A stretch of DNA of 64,000 bases from Isoetes taiwanensis (Eukaryota > Streptophyta > Lycopodiopsida > Isoetales > Isoetaceae): contig JAJEKV010000040.1 of NCBI GenBank assembly GCA_021234155.1, forward strand, positions 9,155,541-9,219,540, read 5' to 3'. The position numbers were made by a program, and so were the translations under genes. The notes under the pieces are model-generated. The model saw only the letters and a program-made list of their open reading frames with translations, was not told where the DNA came from and did no database searches. Position 1 is the first letter of the stretch, and every line of letters begins with the position of its first letter. Positions 1 through 13,800 of the stretch are shown piece by piece.

Positions 1-49
1 AGGGAGTATTATATATCTCTCCCAAAGATTGGAAATAGCGGATCTATGA

Positions 50-3000
50 TTGGGTTTGTCTGAGAAATTAAAAACCTTGAAACATTGGATTAAAAATGGG
101 GGAAAGATTGGGCGAAAAAAGAAGAGGAAACAAAAGAATGAAATTTACATTGAAATGAAAAAGGTAAAAAGAATCTGTTTTTGGATAAAGATAATCGGAC
201 CTTGCGGGGATCTAGAAAATCAACTGGAGATTAAAGTCAAACATGTGGAGGAAATGGAAACTCAGTCTTTGGCAATCAGAAGTAAGTGTCAGTATATCAA
301 TTGTATGGATAAAAGTAGTTCCTCCTTCTTTTTCAGGGCTGCTAAGAGTCGGATCATCAATAATGGCATCATTTCAGTTCAAGATGATCAAGGGGAGAAT
401 ATTCAAGGGCAACTTGAAATTCAAAGATTTTTTGCTCATAGATATCAGGAACTATTTGATAAGCAGCCAACATCTAGCATGATTGACTTGGATTCTGACT
501 CCTCAATTGTCAATAATGAAGCCCTTATGGCTATTCCATAGAAAGAGGAGATTCTTCGTATCTTGAATTCGATGGCTTCTGGAAAAAGTCCGGGGCCTGA
601 TGGCTTCCCCCCAGAATTCTTTAGAGAATTTTGGGATATAATGCAGGATGACTTTACAACTTTTGTGCAAGGAGCCTGGGTGGCAGATAGTTTACATCCT
701 GCAATCAATGCTGGTCTAATTGCATTGGTTCCAAAGGTGGACCAACCTATGGCCTTTTCTGATTGGAGGCCAATCTCTTTGACCAACACCATTTATAAAG
801 TTCTTGCAAAAATTTTAGCAAACAGGGTCAAGCCTACCCTGGAAAGCCTCATTAGTCCCCTACAGACTGCTTTCCTCCCTAGAAGGAGTATCCTTGACAA
901 TTTCATTGGAGCCTATGAAGGATTACATTGGAGTAATCTAACCAAGCAGAATTGCATGCTCCTGAAACTTGATTTTAAAAGAGCATTTGATACTATTAAT
1001 TGGGATTTTCTAAACCGGTAATCAATTTGGTCCTTGCCTTCAACAAGGAGGCTAGATCTGCAGTCTTGATTAATGGCTGCCCCTCCTCTTTTTTCCCCTG
1101 CAAAAGAGGAGTGAGGCAAGGGTGTCCTCTGGCCCCTTACCTCTTTTTAATAGTTGCTGAGATGGTGACCAAGGTTACTCTCAAACTTCAGCAGAATGGA
1201 CAAATCAAAGGCCTCCAGATGCCAAATGAAGGTATGCCTCTTTCTTTGATGCAATATGCTGATGATACTTTCATTTTTCTGGAGGATGATGGGAAAAGCA
1301 TCTTTGCCTTCCTGTCTGCCATGGAGATCTTTGGCAAAGCCTCAGGAGTTTTATTCAACAGAGCCAAATGTACCATCCTCTTGGATTCTACTGAAAATAA
1401 AATTGCTGATATAGCAATTCTCGAGAAAGGGATGGCCACCAAGCTGTTGGGTCTTCCCCTTGCACCAAACATGAGTCTTCATGGTCTTTGGTCCCCTATT
1501 ACAAACAGGATTAAAAGAAAATTCATGATGTATCCTGCCTCTCTTTCATTGGCAGGAAGGGTTGAAATTGCCAACATAGTAATTACTAGCACGCACATCT
1601 ATTTTTCATCTGCAATTGTGGCTGACAAAGCAACCTATCAGGAAATTCAGACTGCCATTAGGAAGTTTATATGGCAAGGGGACTATAAAGTTGCTTGGCA
1701 GAATCTTACTGCACCTAAGGATTCTGGGGGCCTAGGATGCAAGGATCTTTTCAAACAGGCTCAGGCCCTAGCTGCAAAATTGATCTGGCGTGCTCTCTGG
1801 TCTCCTCATCTTTCTCCTGCCATGGCTTTTATCAGGTACTGGGTTCAGCAAACTAAACCTGTGGGAAGTAATTCAATTCAACATCAGCTCCCAGATTCGG
1901 CCTTCTATCGGTTAACAGGTGGCCCCATACATCTTCTATCATGGGCTTTTAGAGGCACGGAATGAAGTCTCCCATTGCTTTCATGCGAGATAATCTTCAC
2001 AAGGTTAGTTCAAATTTCATTTCTTTTGGCATCACAATTTACTTCCCTCTGAGGCGGGATGCTTGGCTCTCAAACATCAGAAAATATAAAGAATGGAGTG
2101 ATCACGGTCTCAAAACTATAGCTGATCTTCGATGTAATGGCAATTGGCTTACACGGCATGAGCTGGTTGCAAAAGTCGATTGATACCGCAGTCAACAAAA
2201 AGATTTTCTCTGACATTTCTCGTTCCTTGAGCAACTGGGAAGATTCGATGGATCCTATTTCATGGAGTTGTGAAGGAAAAAAGAGATATAGTGTGTCCAA
2301 GATCTACAAAATGATCATTCAACCTTCTGATCTTAAGGTCACTACAAAATGGGGTTGCACTCAGCAAGAGGCAATCAAAATAATCATTGATGGATGGCAG
2401 GCACATTGTGCAAAAAAGATACTTTTATTTAGATGGCTTCTGTTGAATCAGAGTTTGTCCACTAATGAGAGAATAGCAAAATATAAAAATTTTTCGGTCC
2501 AATATCGCCCGTTGGGTTGCCCGGCTTCGAGAATCAATTTGCATGTCTTCGATTGCCCAAGACTTACGCCCCTTAAACTCGGGCAAAAAATCTCTGTAAG
2601 TCCACTCCTGGTTCCTCTTCACAGGAATTTTTTGACTTTCTAAGTTTCCCAAGTGCCTTCTGTGGTACTTTGAGATGGCCCTATGGTCCATTTGGAAGCC
2701 GCAAAGAAGAATCGTTCATGATCACAAAATATTTAATCTCAATTGGATCAAAGCACGCTTTTCGGTCCTGGCTGGTTGAGAGCGACCATAGCTCCTGAAA
2801 GAAGCAAGGGCTCGGCATATATGAAATTGGGATTCTTTAGGGAGCTACCATGGTTTTATGCTTTCTTTAAATCCACGATCTTTGATGTTGATATTGGCCA
2901 TTTTTGTGGCCAGAGCATTATGATATGGTTATCCCCCCCTCTCGTGGAAGATATGATCCTAAACCGGCTTTTGAACAGTGGACAAGGAGATGATTACCTT

Positions 3001-3235
3001 GAAGCAGCACATTTTGGCTCAGATAGCTTTGGGAGTCATTCTGGATGATGAAGATCTTTGGTGGTGGAATGATCTGAAGATTTACTTTGCTGCAAAATGG
3101 GAGGAGCACTTTGACATCACCTCTGAAATCATGCTGCAGTTCACGGTCCATACCCCTCTAGATCTTGATGAACTTGAGACAGTATTCCATATTGTCCAGG
3201 TCGATCCATTGGAGTTTGCTTTGGGCTATGAGTAG
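50..3235 (+). pseudogene. LINE ORF2 reverse transcriptase, frameshifted
   Basis: The linker before the RT is readable at 300-541. The RT core starts at 563 with SGKSPGPDGFPPEFF (fingers) and WRPISLTNTIYKVLAKILANR, then LKLDFKRAFDTINWDF. A frameshift near 1020 leads to the second half (1000-1965) with GVRQGCPLAPYLF and the catalytic YADD box at about 1255. The product would nick and copy its own RNA into the genome. The C-terminal part at 1962-3235 is spread over three frames and resembles the zinc-binding tail of plant LINE ORF2, but only weakly. At least four frame changes mean no functional protein. Confidence 0.85.
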
Positions 3236-3452
3236 AAAATTATAGTTAAATCTTACATCTTGAACTATTACGGACATCGATCATCTTTTTGACTAGGCTG
3301 ATGCACGACAAATTTTGAATATCTAGGCGTGCTATGCCTTTTTCGGTCCCTTCTTGGGACAAGTAAGCGTGCAAAGGTTCTTCCTTTTTGCAAATCTTTG
3401 TATATATTCATGTAACCTCTTTTGCATGTAATATCAAATCTGCCTTAACCTC

Positions 3453-3475
3453 AAAAAAAAAAAAAAAAAAAAAAA
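3453..3475 (+). repeat. Poly(A) tail of the LINE
   Basis: An uninterrupted run of 23 A closes the LINE 3' UTR and marks its insertion point. The neighbouring decayed LINE on the opposite strand begins immediately to its right. Confidence 0.9.
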
Positions 3476-3479
3476 GAGA

Positions 3480-6330
3480 TATGCCTGCGCTTTTTCATGG
3501 GCAGATGTGAACGTAGGTAGCGTTGTGGGCCTCTTTCTAATGTGGGATTTATGTGCTTTGCTTGTAATGTGCTATTTTGACTTGCTCGAGCCACGGAATC
3601 AGAAAAAGCTTTGGAGAAACAAGCATCAAAGGTAACATCTCGGTACATCACGATCGCCTCTGTTTCTACACGGATGCACATGTGCTCTGGACATTCCATC
3701 TAGTTAGCCACTGCACTCTTTTATCCTTCCAACAATTCTTGAGTCGTTGTGGTCCCATTGCCCTTTGCATAAGCCAAGTCGCGGTAGGCGATCATCATCC
3801 ATATTTACCACCTTACGGAAATAGGCGATGTGTCTATCAAGGGCCTTCGTTGAAGTGGCGAAAAACACATCCTGCAACAAAATTTGATATGGGACCCTAG
3901 TTTCACTCCAGAGTGCGTCTTTGAAAGGCCTTACACTTTTGTTCTAGGTCGCTCAAGTAGCAAGGAACACCACTTGGGCCCCGGACTTCAACTCCGGTAC
4001 AAAGAGCGAGGCTCTACCAATACCACGAGCGGATGTGCACGATGCCCCAATCATATAGTTACGCTCTCTGTGGTTATTGTTGCGCATTGCATAGAGTGCT
4101 TTCCGACTGCTTGCTACTACGCAATCTTATGGAAGTGTCGGCATAGTGTAGAAGGAAACTCCACTCCCGGATACTTGTAGGTGGGTGTCACCTCCACTTG
4201 TTGCCCTCGATAAGTGAATGAAGGGGCCTTGGATGGCGCGAGGATGAGATTAGGACCACCTTGGTCTTGGCGGTTGGCGTTCATATGCGTGGCACGAGAA
4301 TGTATCGAGCATCTAAGTGAGGCTGCATATCCTCACGGAGTGTGAGCTAAGAGGTCAACATCCTCTGCATAGATGAGTTGTCGATGAACACGATGCAAAA
4401 ATTGGGTCCATACCACCCCATTGTCTATGAGCGGTGTTCCAAGCGGTGAATGTACTGAACAAACAATGTTGGGGAAAGAGGACATCCTGGCGGACCCCAA
4501 TCTTGCTAGTGAATGGTTGTCCGTCATCGCATCGGCTGTACAACTCTCGTACAACTTTGTATCTTTGCATTTTGCATATCCACGGGGAACCTCTAGTTGC
4601 CGCAATCTTTCCCATAACTTTTCAGAGCCGCGGTGTCAAAAGCCTTACGCCAAAGTCAACAAAGCAACAATCACGAGTCCCGTAGGCGGTTTACGCTATC
4701 CTCAACCAAAGTCCTCAATGTGAAGATATGATCAATGGTTGAATGCGGGGTCGAACCCTACTTGTGTGAGCTTCGCTTTTTTATACGCCCACAGGTCAGC
4801 TGTTGCTCAATAATGCCCACTAGCGGTTTTGGCAAACACCGAACCCGACCATGATTGTTGGTAATTGGTTGGACTATGTGGATCTCTGCCTTGTAAATGG
4901 GGACAACTCGCTTGTGGTCCTTTGCTAGGGAATCCTTCTGTGGCGCTCTGTTGAACATAGTGGTTAGGGTGGTACCATAGGCTCCCCTGTCCCACTTGAG
5001 CAACTCTGCTGCATACCATCCAGGTCCGTTGCTTTCCCATTGGCCAAACGCTGGACCACAGGTAACATCATCCTCTGTGATTTCTAATGTCGGACCATTA
5101 CGTGGGGGTATGAGTGCTCGTGTCCCTTGAGGATCATAGAGTTCTTTGCGGTATTGTTCCCCACTTGCTCATTAGTGATGTTCCGTAAAGTTGGGCGGCT
5201 TCGAAGAACCTTAGCCAAAGATTCTAGGATGGCTTTTCAACATGGAAAACATTTCCCTTTGATGGCGTGCAATGTCTTGAGATTTCCTTGCCTTCAAGAA
5301 AGCGCGATCTTGTGTGGTGGCATGTGGGCGCATTCGCGGGATCTGTGATCTGGCCGGGCCGGCATTTGTATTCCTTACACTCGGCATCAAACCACCGATT
5401 CTGAGGGAATGTTGCGGTCCTGTGATACCTCTCGGACATGCTATCCCAAAACATCTTTACCTTGATGCCAAGGGCTCAATCGGTGACCCGTTTCTTTGCT
5501 CTAAGCGTGGGGGCACTGCAAAATTCTGAAAAGGTCATCTATGAGCATATCGGCGCAATCCTTTGCTGCTCATAATCCAATGCATAGCGAGGTATACAAG
5601 AGGAGCCCAGTAGAAGGGGTTCTAGCGGCTGCCAAGCCAAGCTGCGGTGGAGTGGAAGGTGATGCGAGTCGTCTCCTCATCTCTCTTTGTCTGCGTGCCT
5701 GCAGAAGTGGTTGATCAAATGTACATCTGCTTTCGGCGACTAATAGATAGTCCACCACACTAGATCCTCCACCACGATTCTCTTGTGCGGGTGCACTTAC
5801 GGGAGGAAGGCCAGCCCTTGCCGGGCCATTACAAATTACCAAGTCAAAGACACCACATAGTAGAAACAGCGCACCAAAAGCCATTGACGACTATCATCGA
5901 TGTTAGGTGGCCAAAGCGCTCCGTGCGCATTTGTAACACATCTGAGCCAAAGGATCAAGTCTCATGGGCTGCTCTACTCCTGTCCGTGCATTGAAGTCCC
6001 CAAGGAGTACCACACTACCCAAACTGTCCATGTTCCGTATGTCATCATATAGATCGACATATGGAGCTAGCTTTAATCCACATCACAGTGGGCATGGTAA
6101 AAGTTGCTTTACGCATGTGGAAAGTAGCAAGCGACCAAGAAGAGGGTTGCCACTACAGTGCACCCCAGACCCACAAGTACGGTTGTGTCTGTCAATCTTG
6201 TGCGGGGAAGACCGACTGCCAAAGACTCCGGTAATAGCGAGGCAACCCCTCCATGTCCCCTCTTGCATGCGACTATTGAAGGCGAGAAATGTTGATAAGA
6301 GGAATGAGAAACATGCACATCAATCAAGAT
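3480..6330 (-). mobile_element. Strongly decayed LINE on the minus strand
   Basis: Read on the minus strand, the right end carries an endonuclease motif (GSVVLLGDFNARTG, about 5960-6020). The middle has pieces typical of the RT entry region (NGPGWYAAELLKWD and VVPIYKAEIH, about 4870-5030). The left part has RT blocks (RELYSRCDDGQPFTSKIGVRQ, about 4510-4600, then a degraded ADD box near 4365). The order endonuclease then RT is that of a LINE. Every block is in a different frame, so the copy is old. The clade (RTE- or CR1-like) is a guess. The 3' end near 3480 is not sharply defined. Confidence 0.7.
3970..4040 (-). other. tRNA-like segment with box A and box B resemblance
   Basis: On the minus strand there is a box A-like TGGTAGAGCC and, about 30 bases on, a perfect five-pair arm with a seven-base loop (CCGGA-GTTGAAG-TCCGG), as in a T-arm. 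Spacing is too short for an intact tRNA. It may be a pol III promoter head of a SINE related to this LINE, or chance. Confidence 0.25.
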
Positions 6331-6523
6331 AACAAACATAATGCGATTAACGCAACTTTTCTAGTGAAGATGTTATGTGCTATAGAATACTAACCCACCA
6401 TTTAAAGAGAGACTCAAGTCGAATTAGATATAGAGTCCAAAAAAAGTGACCAAAAGTGACAAATATATATATATAGTGTTATTCTTGGGTGGCCAAATCA
6501 AAAAGTGACAAATATAGAGTCTG

Positions 6524-6797
6524 TGCAGATGCAGCTAGTGACGCCATTTGGCTCTGCAAAGTGTTTGATGCTTTGCAAATTTTGAGGGCGAACAAGATTT
6601 TCAATTATTGTGACAATTTCAGTAGCATTTAGCTAGCAAACAATCATGTTTTCCATGTGCGCAACAAGCACATTGAAGTGCAATATCATTTTATTAGAGA
6701 AGAGGTACTAGATAGTACTATTGAGCTTATTTACTGCAATACATATGATCACCCAGCAAATATTATGACTAAGCCACTTCCAGCAGTGATTTTGTGA
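6524..6797 (+). pseudogene. Ty1/copia polyprotein C-terminus (RNase H end), remnant
   Basis: The reading frame gives the standard end of a plant copia RNase H: HVFHVRNKHIEVQYHFIREE, then YCNTYDHPANIMTKPLP and a stop. This is the end of pol; the rest of the element is missing upstream. One in-frame stop lies near 6640. It sits about 440 bases beyond the 3' end of PUR4 and looks like an old truncated insertion. Confidence 0.85.
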
Positions 6798-6821
6798 ATA
6801 TTTCCTTAACATTTACTCATT

Positions 6822-6833
6822 AAAGGGGGGAAA
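6822..6833 (+). other. Polypurine tract of the copia remnant
   Basis: A run AAAGGGGGGAAA lies 25 bases after the copia stop codon. This is where the plus-strand primer of a Ty1 element sits just before its 3' LTR. A few hundred bases of possible LTR remnant follow, without a recognisable end. Confidence 0.55.
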
Positions 6834-7233
6834 TGAAGGATATAATGACTAAGGTAACTAATGTTAGCATAAAGGTTAAAAGTTAAACGTCTCTAGGAGG
6901 TAATATTTGGTCATAAGGACAAGTGCTGTTGGCGTATATGGATGATGTTTTCTATGTTTTCTAGGCGGTTATGGATAACTAATATATTGATTCTGATTTT
7001 CGTCTCCTCTCCTTGCTTCTCCTTGTCACTTAAATTCCATCACATTCATATCTTAAGCTGATGTTTTCTATTTACTTAGTCTAGCATGGCAATCTCACAA
7101 ATTTAAGAGTTCCAGCACTGTATTTTAGCATCACATTTTCCATTGAATTTGAAGCTATGTGCATCCACATCACATTCAATTGTGGAGATTATAATAACAA
7201 ATGAGCTTTCCAATATAATTAATTAACTGTTAT

Positions 7234-7818
7234 CTATCTGTGAGATAGGCACCAATCCCGAGCATTCTGGAACATCTGCATCCACGGACTCGGTCCCCTG
7301 GGATCTAGATGACTCCATGCTGTCGGATACCAAGGGAACTGCCACATCAAGAAACATCTTTCAGGATGTGGCATCATAGCTAAATGGCGACCATCTGGAG
7401 AACATAAGGCTGCAATTCCATGTGGTGACCCATTGGGATTAAATGGATATTGTTCGGTAGCCTCCCCTTCATCATTACAGTACTTTATGGGTGCCAAGTT
7501 TGAACTCATAATTCGGTCCAAAACTTCATTCTTTGGAAAGAGGGCCCTTCCTTCACCATGAGCTGTCCATATGCCAACAGTGGTGTTCTCCATGCCTTTC
7601 AACATCAATGCAGGAGATTCTTCAATTCTTACCGAAGTAAATCTGCATTCAAATCTTCCAGATTCATTATGAACAAAACGGGGCTGGGATAAGTCTTGTT
7701 CAGAAAATAAAGTGCTGCAAACTTCAGAGCCAGGCACCCATCCGAGAAGTGCCATAAGCTGACATCCGTTACATACTCCAAGACTAAATGTATCTGGCCG
7801 TTTATAAAACTCTTGGAA
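7234..7818 (-). other. Last PUR4 exon: glutamine amidotransferase domain
   Basis: The exon carries the class I amidotransferase nucleophile elbow [14 protein letters not shown] (Cys is the nucleophile) and the late His/Glu pair in PHPERC. This domain releases ammonia from glutamine for the synthase. The 87-base intron before it (7819-7905) is a multiple of three and has no stop, so a naive ORF reads through it. Confidence 0.88.
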
Positions 7819-10800
7819 CTGCGAAACAAATAGTTCAATAAGCTCACATAACAACTTGGGATAAGCTTGAGATAAGATAGAGATGCTATGATAGATCATA
7901 AGTACCTGATCAAATAATAATTTATTAAATTTAATTGTTCCAGCCCATCCTTTGGCTGAGTCGAGAACATCTGCATAGCTAAAACCGCCCACAAAGACAA
8001 GTCCTTGAAATTGATCAAGTGAGATCGTCCCAGCAAGCAGATCTGACATTGCCACATCCCAGGGATCAAGCCCTGCTGCAGCTACCATTGCCGCCATCTC
8101 CCGATCCCCATTGCTTCCTTCCTCTCGAACAACCGCTACCCTTGGCTTTCTTTGTAGATTCAAATATTTGTCATCGGTTCCTGACGGCGTGAAGGATAGC
8201 TTCCAAGATGGCATCTTTCTATGTCTTAGACTTTCCTGTTCCATCTTAACACATGATTCAAGACATTGAAGTCTTTCCAAGGCAAAACTTGTCTCTTCCC
8301 ATATGTACGAAGATTAGACGTTGTGTCACTCACATAACACTCTTGATCAACCGAAATATCTATGCACCCAGCCGTAGTAATGTTTCCAATACTTGTACAA
8401 TGCACTCCCAAGGAACTTAGCTGGTTAATAACAGTTTGTTCATTCTCTCTGTGTACCTGAAAATATGTGGATTTAATAAGCAGGCAGAAAAAATACATGA
8501 ATAATAGGTACTGACCTCTAGGACCAACCCAAGCTCTTCGGCAAACAATGCTTCGAAGGGGCCATTATGTGAAGTAGATGGACTGCTCAAGTCAACCCTG
8601 AGGCCACAATCTCCAGCAAATGCCATCTCTAGTAATGTAACAATCAGTCCACCGTCACTAATGTCATGACCTGCTGATATGAGCTTCTTTTCCAGCAGGC
8701 TCTGCAAAAAAATCTCATTAGAAGGCTGGTGGCTTAAAAGAACAGTGAAACAAATTGAGCATCTTCTACCTGTACAGCATTGAAAACAGTCTTCAAATAG
8801 CTAATGTCATCCACATCGGGACAGGAATCTCCAATCTGAAACATTGTTTATTAAGGCACCAGAGTAAAGCAGCTTACACACAAACTAACATCCCAACCAG
8901 ATTCCTTACTTGATCAAAAACTTGTGCTAGCGCTTGAACCACCTAAACGATGCTTGCCCGTGAGATATCAATATATAGCAATCTTCCATCATCTCCCAGC
9001 TACATAATCAGAAAATTTATGATACATAAACTTCAACCATTATTACGCCTACAGTTGTCAATCAATCTTAACTGCCATTTACATCAAAGTAGATCATCAC
9101 CGTTGCTTCCTGCTTTCTAATTAATCTCTGCTGTTGGTTTTATGCTATATGTTAATTCAAACTCGGTCTTCATCATTGACTTACTAAATTTTGTAAATCT
9201 GAATTATTTAATAGGTGAAAACAAAGTACCTTTAAATCTGGTGTTACAGTCAATGTAATATCAGGACATGTCACGTAACTGCTGATGACAAGATTCCCAG
9301 GTGCTTTGACTGTTTCCCCACCTGCTTGAGCTGCCATTGACAGGCTGTCTTTCCCACCATCTATCGCTATTTCCAATTGTACCATAGCATCGTGGATAGC
9401 CACCGCAGCGTCGTACATGTCTGCTCCTTCTGAATCTAACTTTGCTGCATACATCCAGTTGCCACTTGCCTTTACATCGCTCAAGGAAGTAACCTACAAT
9501 GTAATCAAGCATCCACAACCTATAAAAATCTAATCCAGAAAAGAGTTTTTCATAAGAATTCGTTTTCAGGAATTTGTTCCAACCTTTGCCCAAACGAGGT
9601 TTGTCAGAGATTCACCAATGGCTAACCGTGCCATTGCTTTTGGATCAAGTAGACCCTGTCAAAATGTTTATATTTATGCCATCAGATAGCCACACGGTAT
9701 CAAGTATTACAGGAAAAATAATAACAGCAGGAATTTGCTACATTATTTCACCTTAACTGGTTGCTCTCAATAGAGATAGCTGCACCTGTTATTCCTGAAT
9801 GTGTCTGAAATACAAAAAGAAAAGAAATCACTTGTGACAGTGGTGAGAGTGGAAAATACATTCACAATCCTGTAAAGACTCCTGCAGTCTAGGGGACGAG
9901 CTTAATGCATACAATACAGAAGTTCTAGAAAGTGCTATATGTGACTAAAGTTTCAAATGGGCTTCTCGAACTTATAAAAATTCTCGACGAGAGGCCATCA
10001 ACAGATTTTTCCAAATAGATACTGCTGTGGTGTGTATATGACCGTTGACTTATCCCCTGATCAACAGGACTCCATCTTACCTTGCGCCGTTTTTCAGTTA
10101 ACTTATTACAGATGCATTCTCTAATTCCTACTGCTTCTGATGGCATGACCTCTAGAGAAATATTCTAATGCCTTGGCCATTCCATCCCTGCATGGTACCA
10201 ATGCTACTAACCAGACTTATGCCATGCCATGTAATACTATAAGTAACATGCTGTACATGCTCAATCTACTCGTCAGAACACACCTGAGCAATGACTGCCA
10301 CATCCGAAAGGGAATTTGCAAAGGACCTACAGTTTGTTGCTGGCGACCAAACCAGTGGCCTTAGCGATCAACCTTCCATACAAATGACACAAACTTCAGA
10401 ACAGCGAATCGGGTTCCTATTAAGATGGTACTAGTAGGTGGCAAGTTAACCACCTTTGTCGTCAGAAACCTTTTGGAGCACACACTTGGCAGCCGCAACA
10501 CGCGTTTCAATGCCTCCAAAACTGTTACGCCCTCTAAAACTGTAAAAGGCTCAAGTTGCCTTTCTTTCCGAGTAAATTCATATGTTTTTCTTGGGCATAT
10601 CACCCAAGCACCTGCAACGCAGTAGGCGTTGGAAGACTAAAAAGCAACATCCAAAAAGTTACAGCATCACAATTCAAGAATAATCTTACCTTCTCAAGAT
10701 CAAGGTCCACAGCAGGCTCTCCTGATGAGGCATTACCATCTATCAGGACTATCCTTCCATCACCACTTCAATGCAAAAGATCATAATTACTAGAGTTAAT

Positions 10801-13800
10801 TGCACTTCCAAAGAGAAATGGAATTGTTGGAAACTTTATACCTGATTTTGCCAATAACTGCCATAGACACACGTTCTCTTTCACAGATCGAGTGAAGGAC
10901 ATCCTCACTGTGGGGCCTTATGAGCAAAGCATCCTATAAGAACCATCAATTTCCATAAGTAACCAATGGGGCAAAAAAAAGGTTATGTACGTAGCAAAGC
11001 AATGTGTATGATACACATATTCATAAATAGTGGAGTAAGATGGCAAATGGTTGACAAATATTTCCACAGGTGACAAGATACGTATGCACAAATAATATGC
11101 CTGTTTTTATGCACTTTTATGCACCATGTACACGGGACAATAATGAAGTGACGAATAAGCTCTATGTTCAAGTGCAATGTTTATCATCTTATCACCTGTT
11201 CCTGGTATTCTGCACCCCATATTTCTAACACTGACATAGTTTCATCACCAACAACAATTTTCCTCACGTCAATCTTTTGCACCCTATGCAAAGGCGCAAC
11301 TAAAGATATTAGCAACAAGTCCAAACACAAAATCACTTCAAAACCTTTGCTTCTTACCTGCGGGTATATAATTTCTTTTACCACATTGCAGTTTCCACCT
11401 GCTCCTTGATCATGGATGCTAACAATTTGGTTCCATCTCCCATTTCCACGCAGGTCCGGATCACCGCGGTAAAGCTTTTGTGCCATTTCTGCATCTCCAC
11501 GTTGCACTGCATTGAAATCAAGCTCCGCGTCGTTCTGTCCACTGACCTATATACTAAAGGTTTAATCGTGGAATAACACAAACAAACCGTCTCAAAATGA
11601 ATGCAAAATCTCCGAAACTCATGACACGACCTTTCCAAGACAATACATGCCCAATAGCTCTTAGATAGTAAGAGGTTCTTAATTTTTCCCACTAACATTA
11701 GAAGGCGGACCAACATTTCCATTGGAGATTCCTTTTGCAACTTCATATATAGAAATGCATTGAGAAGGTCCCAAAAAATTGCTTCTTCTTTGACTATTGA
11801 AAAATGCGAAAGACTGAAGTATGCTTATTTAATAGCAAGGCTGAACTACCCAAGCATATCCTATGACAGCATTCTTGTGGCCTTAGATCATTGGAAAGAG
11901 GCAATGCAATTTGAATACCAAGAATTTCAGAGACGCACAGAATGAAAGAAAAAGGAAATGATTACTAATTAAAGAACTTAATTCACCATGCTAGAAGCTG
12001 CTCCACCACCCATGCCAATGCGATAAGCAGGACCTCCAACCTGACAAATATATGCAAAGGTAATAAATAATTCTGCATGAAATTGAGTTTTTAAGATAAT
12101 ATATAGACACCTTAACAACAAGCATTCCCACTTGGGTTCTTCCTTATGCAGATGATGATGATCTATCTGTGTAAAATAGAGAGCCAAATCAAGGTCTAAA
12201 ATAGTAGTTGAAGAGAAGAACTTTCATCATATAAAACTGAGAGTATTACCTGTCCAACCCCTCCACTAAACATTATTGGTTTCAACCATTCTCGGCGCCT
12301 CCCCATTTGGCAATCTCATTCCAAATGTTCGTGTATACCCTAAAAAATTATCCAATAGCATATATCTTTATAGAAAAAGTGTAGCATTACAACACGTATG
12401 TACATGCATAAAGATTAAAATGTTTACTTGAATTAGTGGCTCCCCAAACTTGTTTCCATAATCTGATGCCCCATTGCTTGCATCAATCAGTATCTAAAAC
12501 ATGCATGTTACAACACATCAAGGCCCATATCAGCAGCAAGCTTTAAGAGCAAAAAAGGCTAATCCAATTCTATGTATAACAACTTAGGCACTTCAGTTTC
12601 TGTCTATCAGAAAGATATACAGGTTCCATTAAAAACATTAAAAATATGGGTCTACAATAGTTGCCATGGGATAGACCTTCAAAGGTGCAGCCAAATTTGG
12701 TGGATAGTCAAAGCTGGTATCCTCCCATGGCGCAAATGAGCCATCCAACTAAAAGCAAAAGAATATGAGTTTAAAATGTACCACAAGACAATATCTAGCA
12801 AATTAATGTACCTGAAGATTCCCTACACAGTATCCAGCAGTAGATGCCACCACAATGGATCCAATACCAGTTGCATGGGTATCACGAATCGTCCACCTGC
12901 ACCAGTTTCTGCACCAGGAAAGGGGGCTACCTGAAACCACCAGTAATGGTTTCAAAGCTTTTACATATTCCAGTTAAAATATAGTCCCTTCTAACTAAAA
13001 TGCAAACTATACGCTCTTCAATGAATTTGGTAAAGTGCTAATTTCTCATTATCATCATGCTCGTCTCAACACATTGCAATTTTGACCATGCAGACGGATA
13101 TAGATTGAAGGCAACGAGAATTACGTACTGCACATGGAAAGTTATGTGTCTCTGCAGTAAAAAGAATATCAAACTCCCGGTCAGAGAACCCCATCTGTGA
13201 TGGAATTCCTGGCGCCATGGGAATCAGTGGCTGAACACGACACCCCTTTATAGCACTGCAATGCACAAACAATTTCGCCCTTATTTAAACTTGGAAAACT
13301 TTTAACGTTTTAATACACATGTAGGAACCTGGAATTATCCTTAAACCCTATCACCGAGTTGTTAGGGTTCGCCAACAATGTCTCTTTCACAAGGTCCATC
13401 AATGATCTAGAAATTGCTTTACCATCAATGACCAGTTGTCCCTGACATGGCAAATGCAAAACAATTCAGCAATCATTTGCATAGGTTTTGAGTTAAGGCA
13501 AGCAGCAACACAACATACCTTGAAAAACCAATGCCTGCTATGCTCACTATTTGATTGAGCAATGTCAAATAACTCTACATTTGTGGGATTCCGCTTGATG
13601 TCATCTCTAAACAGACTGGTGTAATACTATAGAGAGACAAGAAAAATGCATAAGAGAAGTCATAAATAGAAAACTTGTCCTGTTACAGCTTGTTAGATTG
13701 AGTATTTACCTCAAGATCAAAATTGTCAAATGCCAGACCCATTGCTTTGTTAATTGCCTCAAGTGCTTCTCTTCCATTCTACAGAATATAGAGACTGTTA

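Larger units (their letters stand above)
1..3475 (+). mobile_element. LINE (L1-like non-LTR retrotransposon), 5' part outside the window
   Basis: The interval holds the reverse transcriptase part of a plant L1-type ORF2, a C-terminal region and a 3' UTR that ends in a run of 23 A. The endonuclease half lies off the left edge or is unrecognisable in the first 500 bases. The reading frame is broken several times, so this is a dead copy. The poly(A) end and the absence of LTRs support target-primed insertion. No target-site duplication can be tested because the 5' end is not in view. Confidence 0.88.

Noticed and set aside
4333-4723. Open frames on both strands near 4.4-4.7 kb as genes
   Set aside because: They are fragments or shadows of the decayed minus-strand LINE RT.
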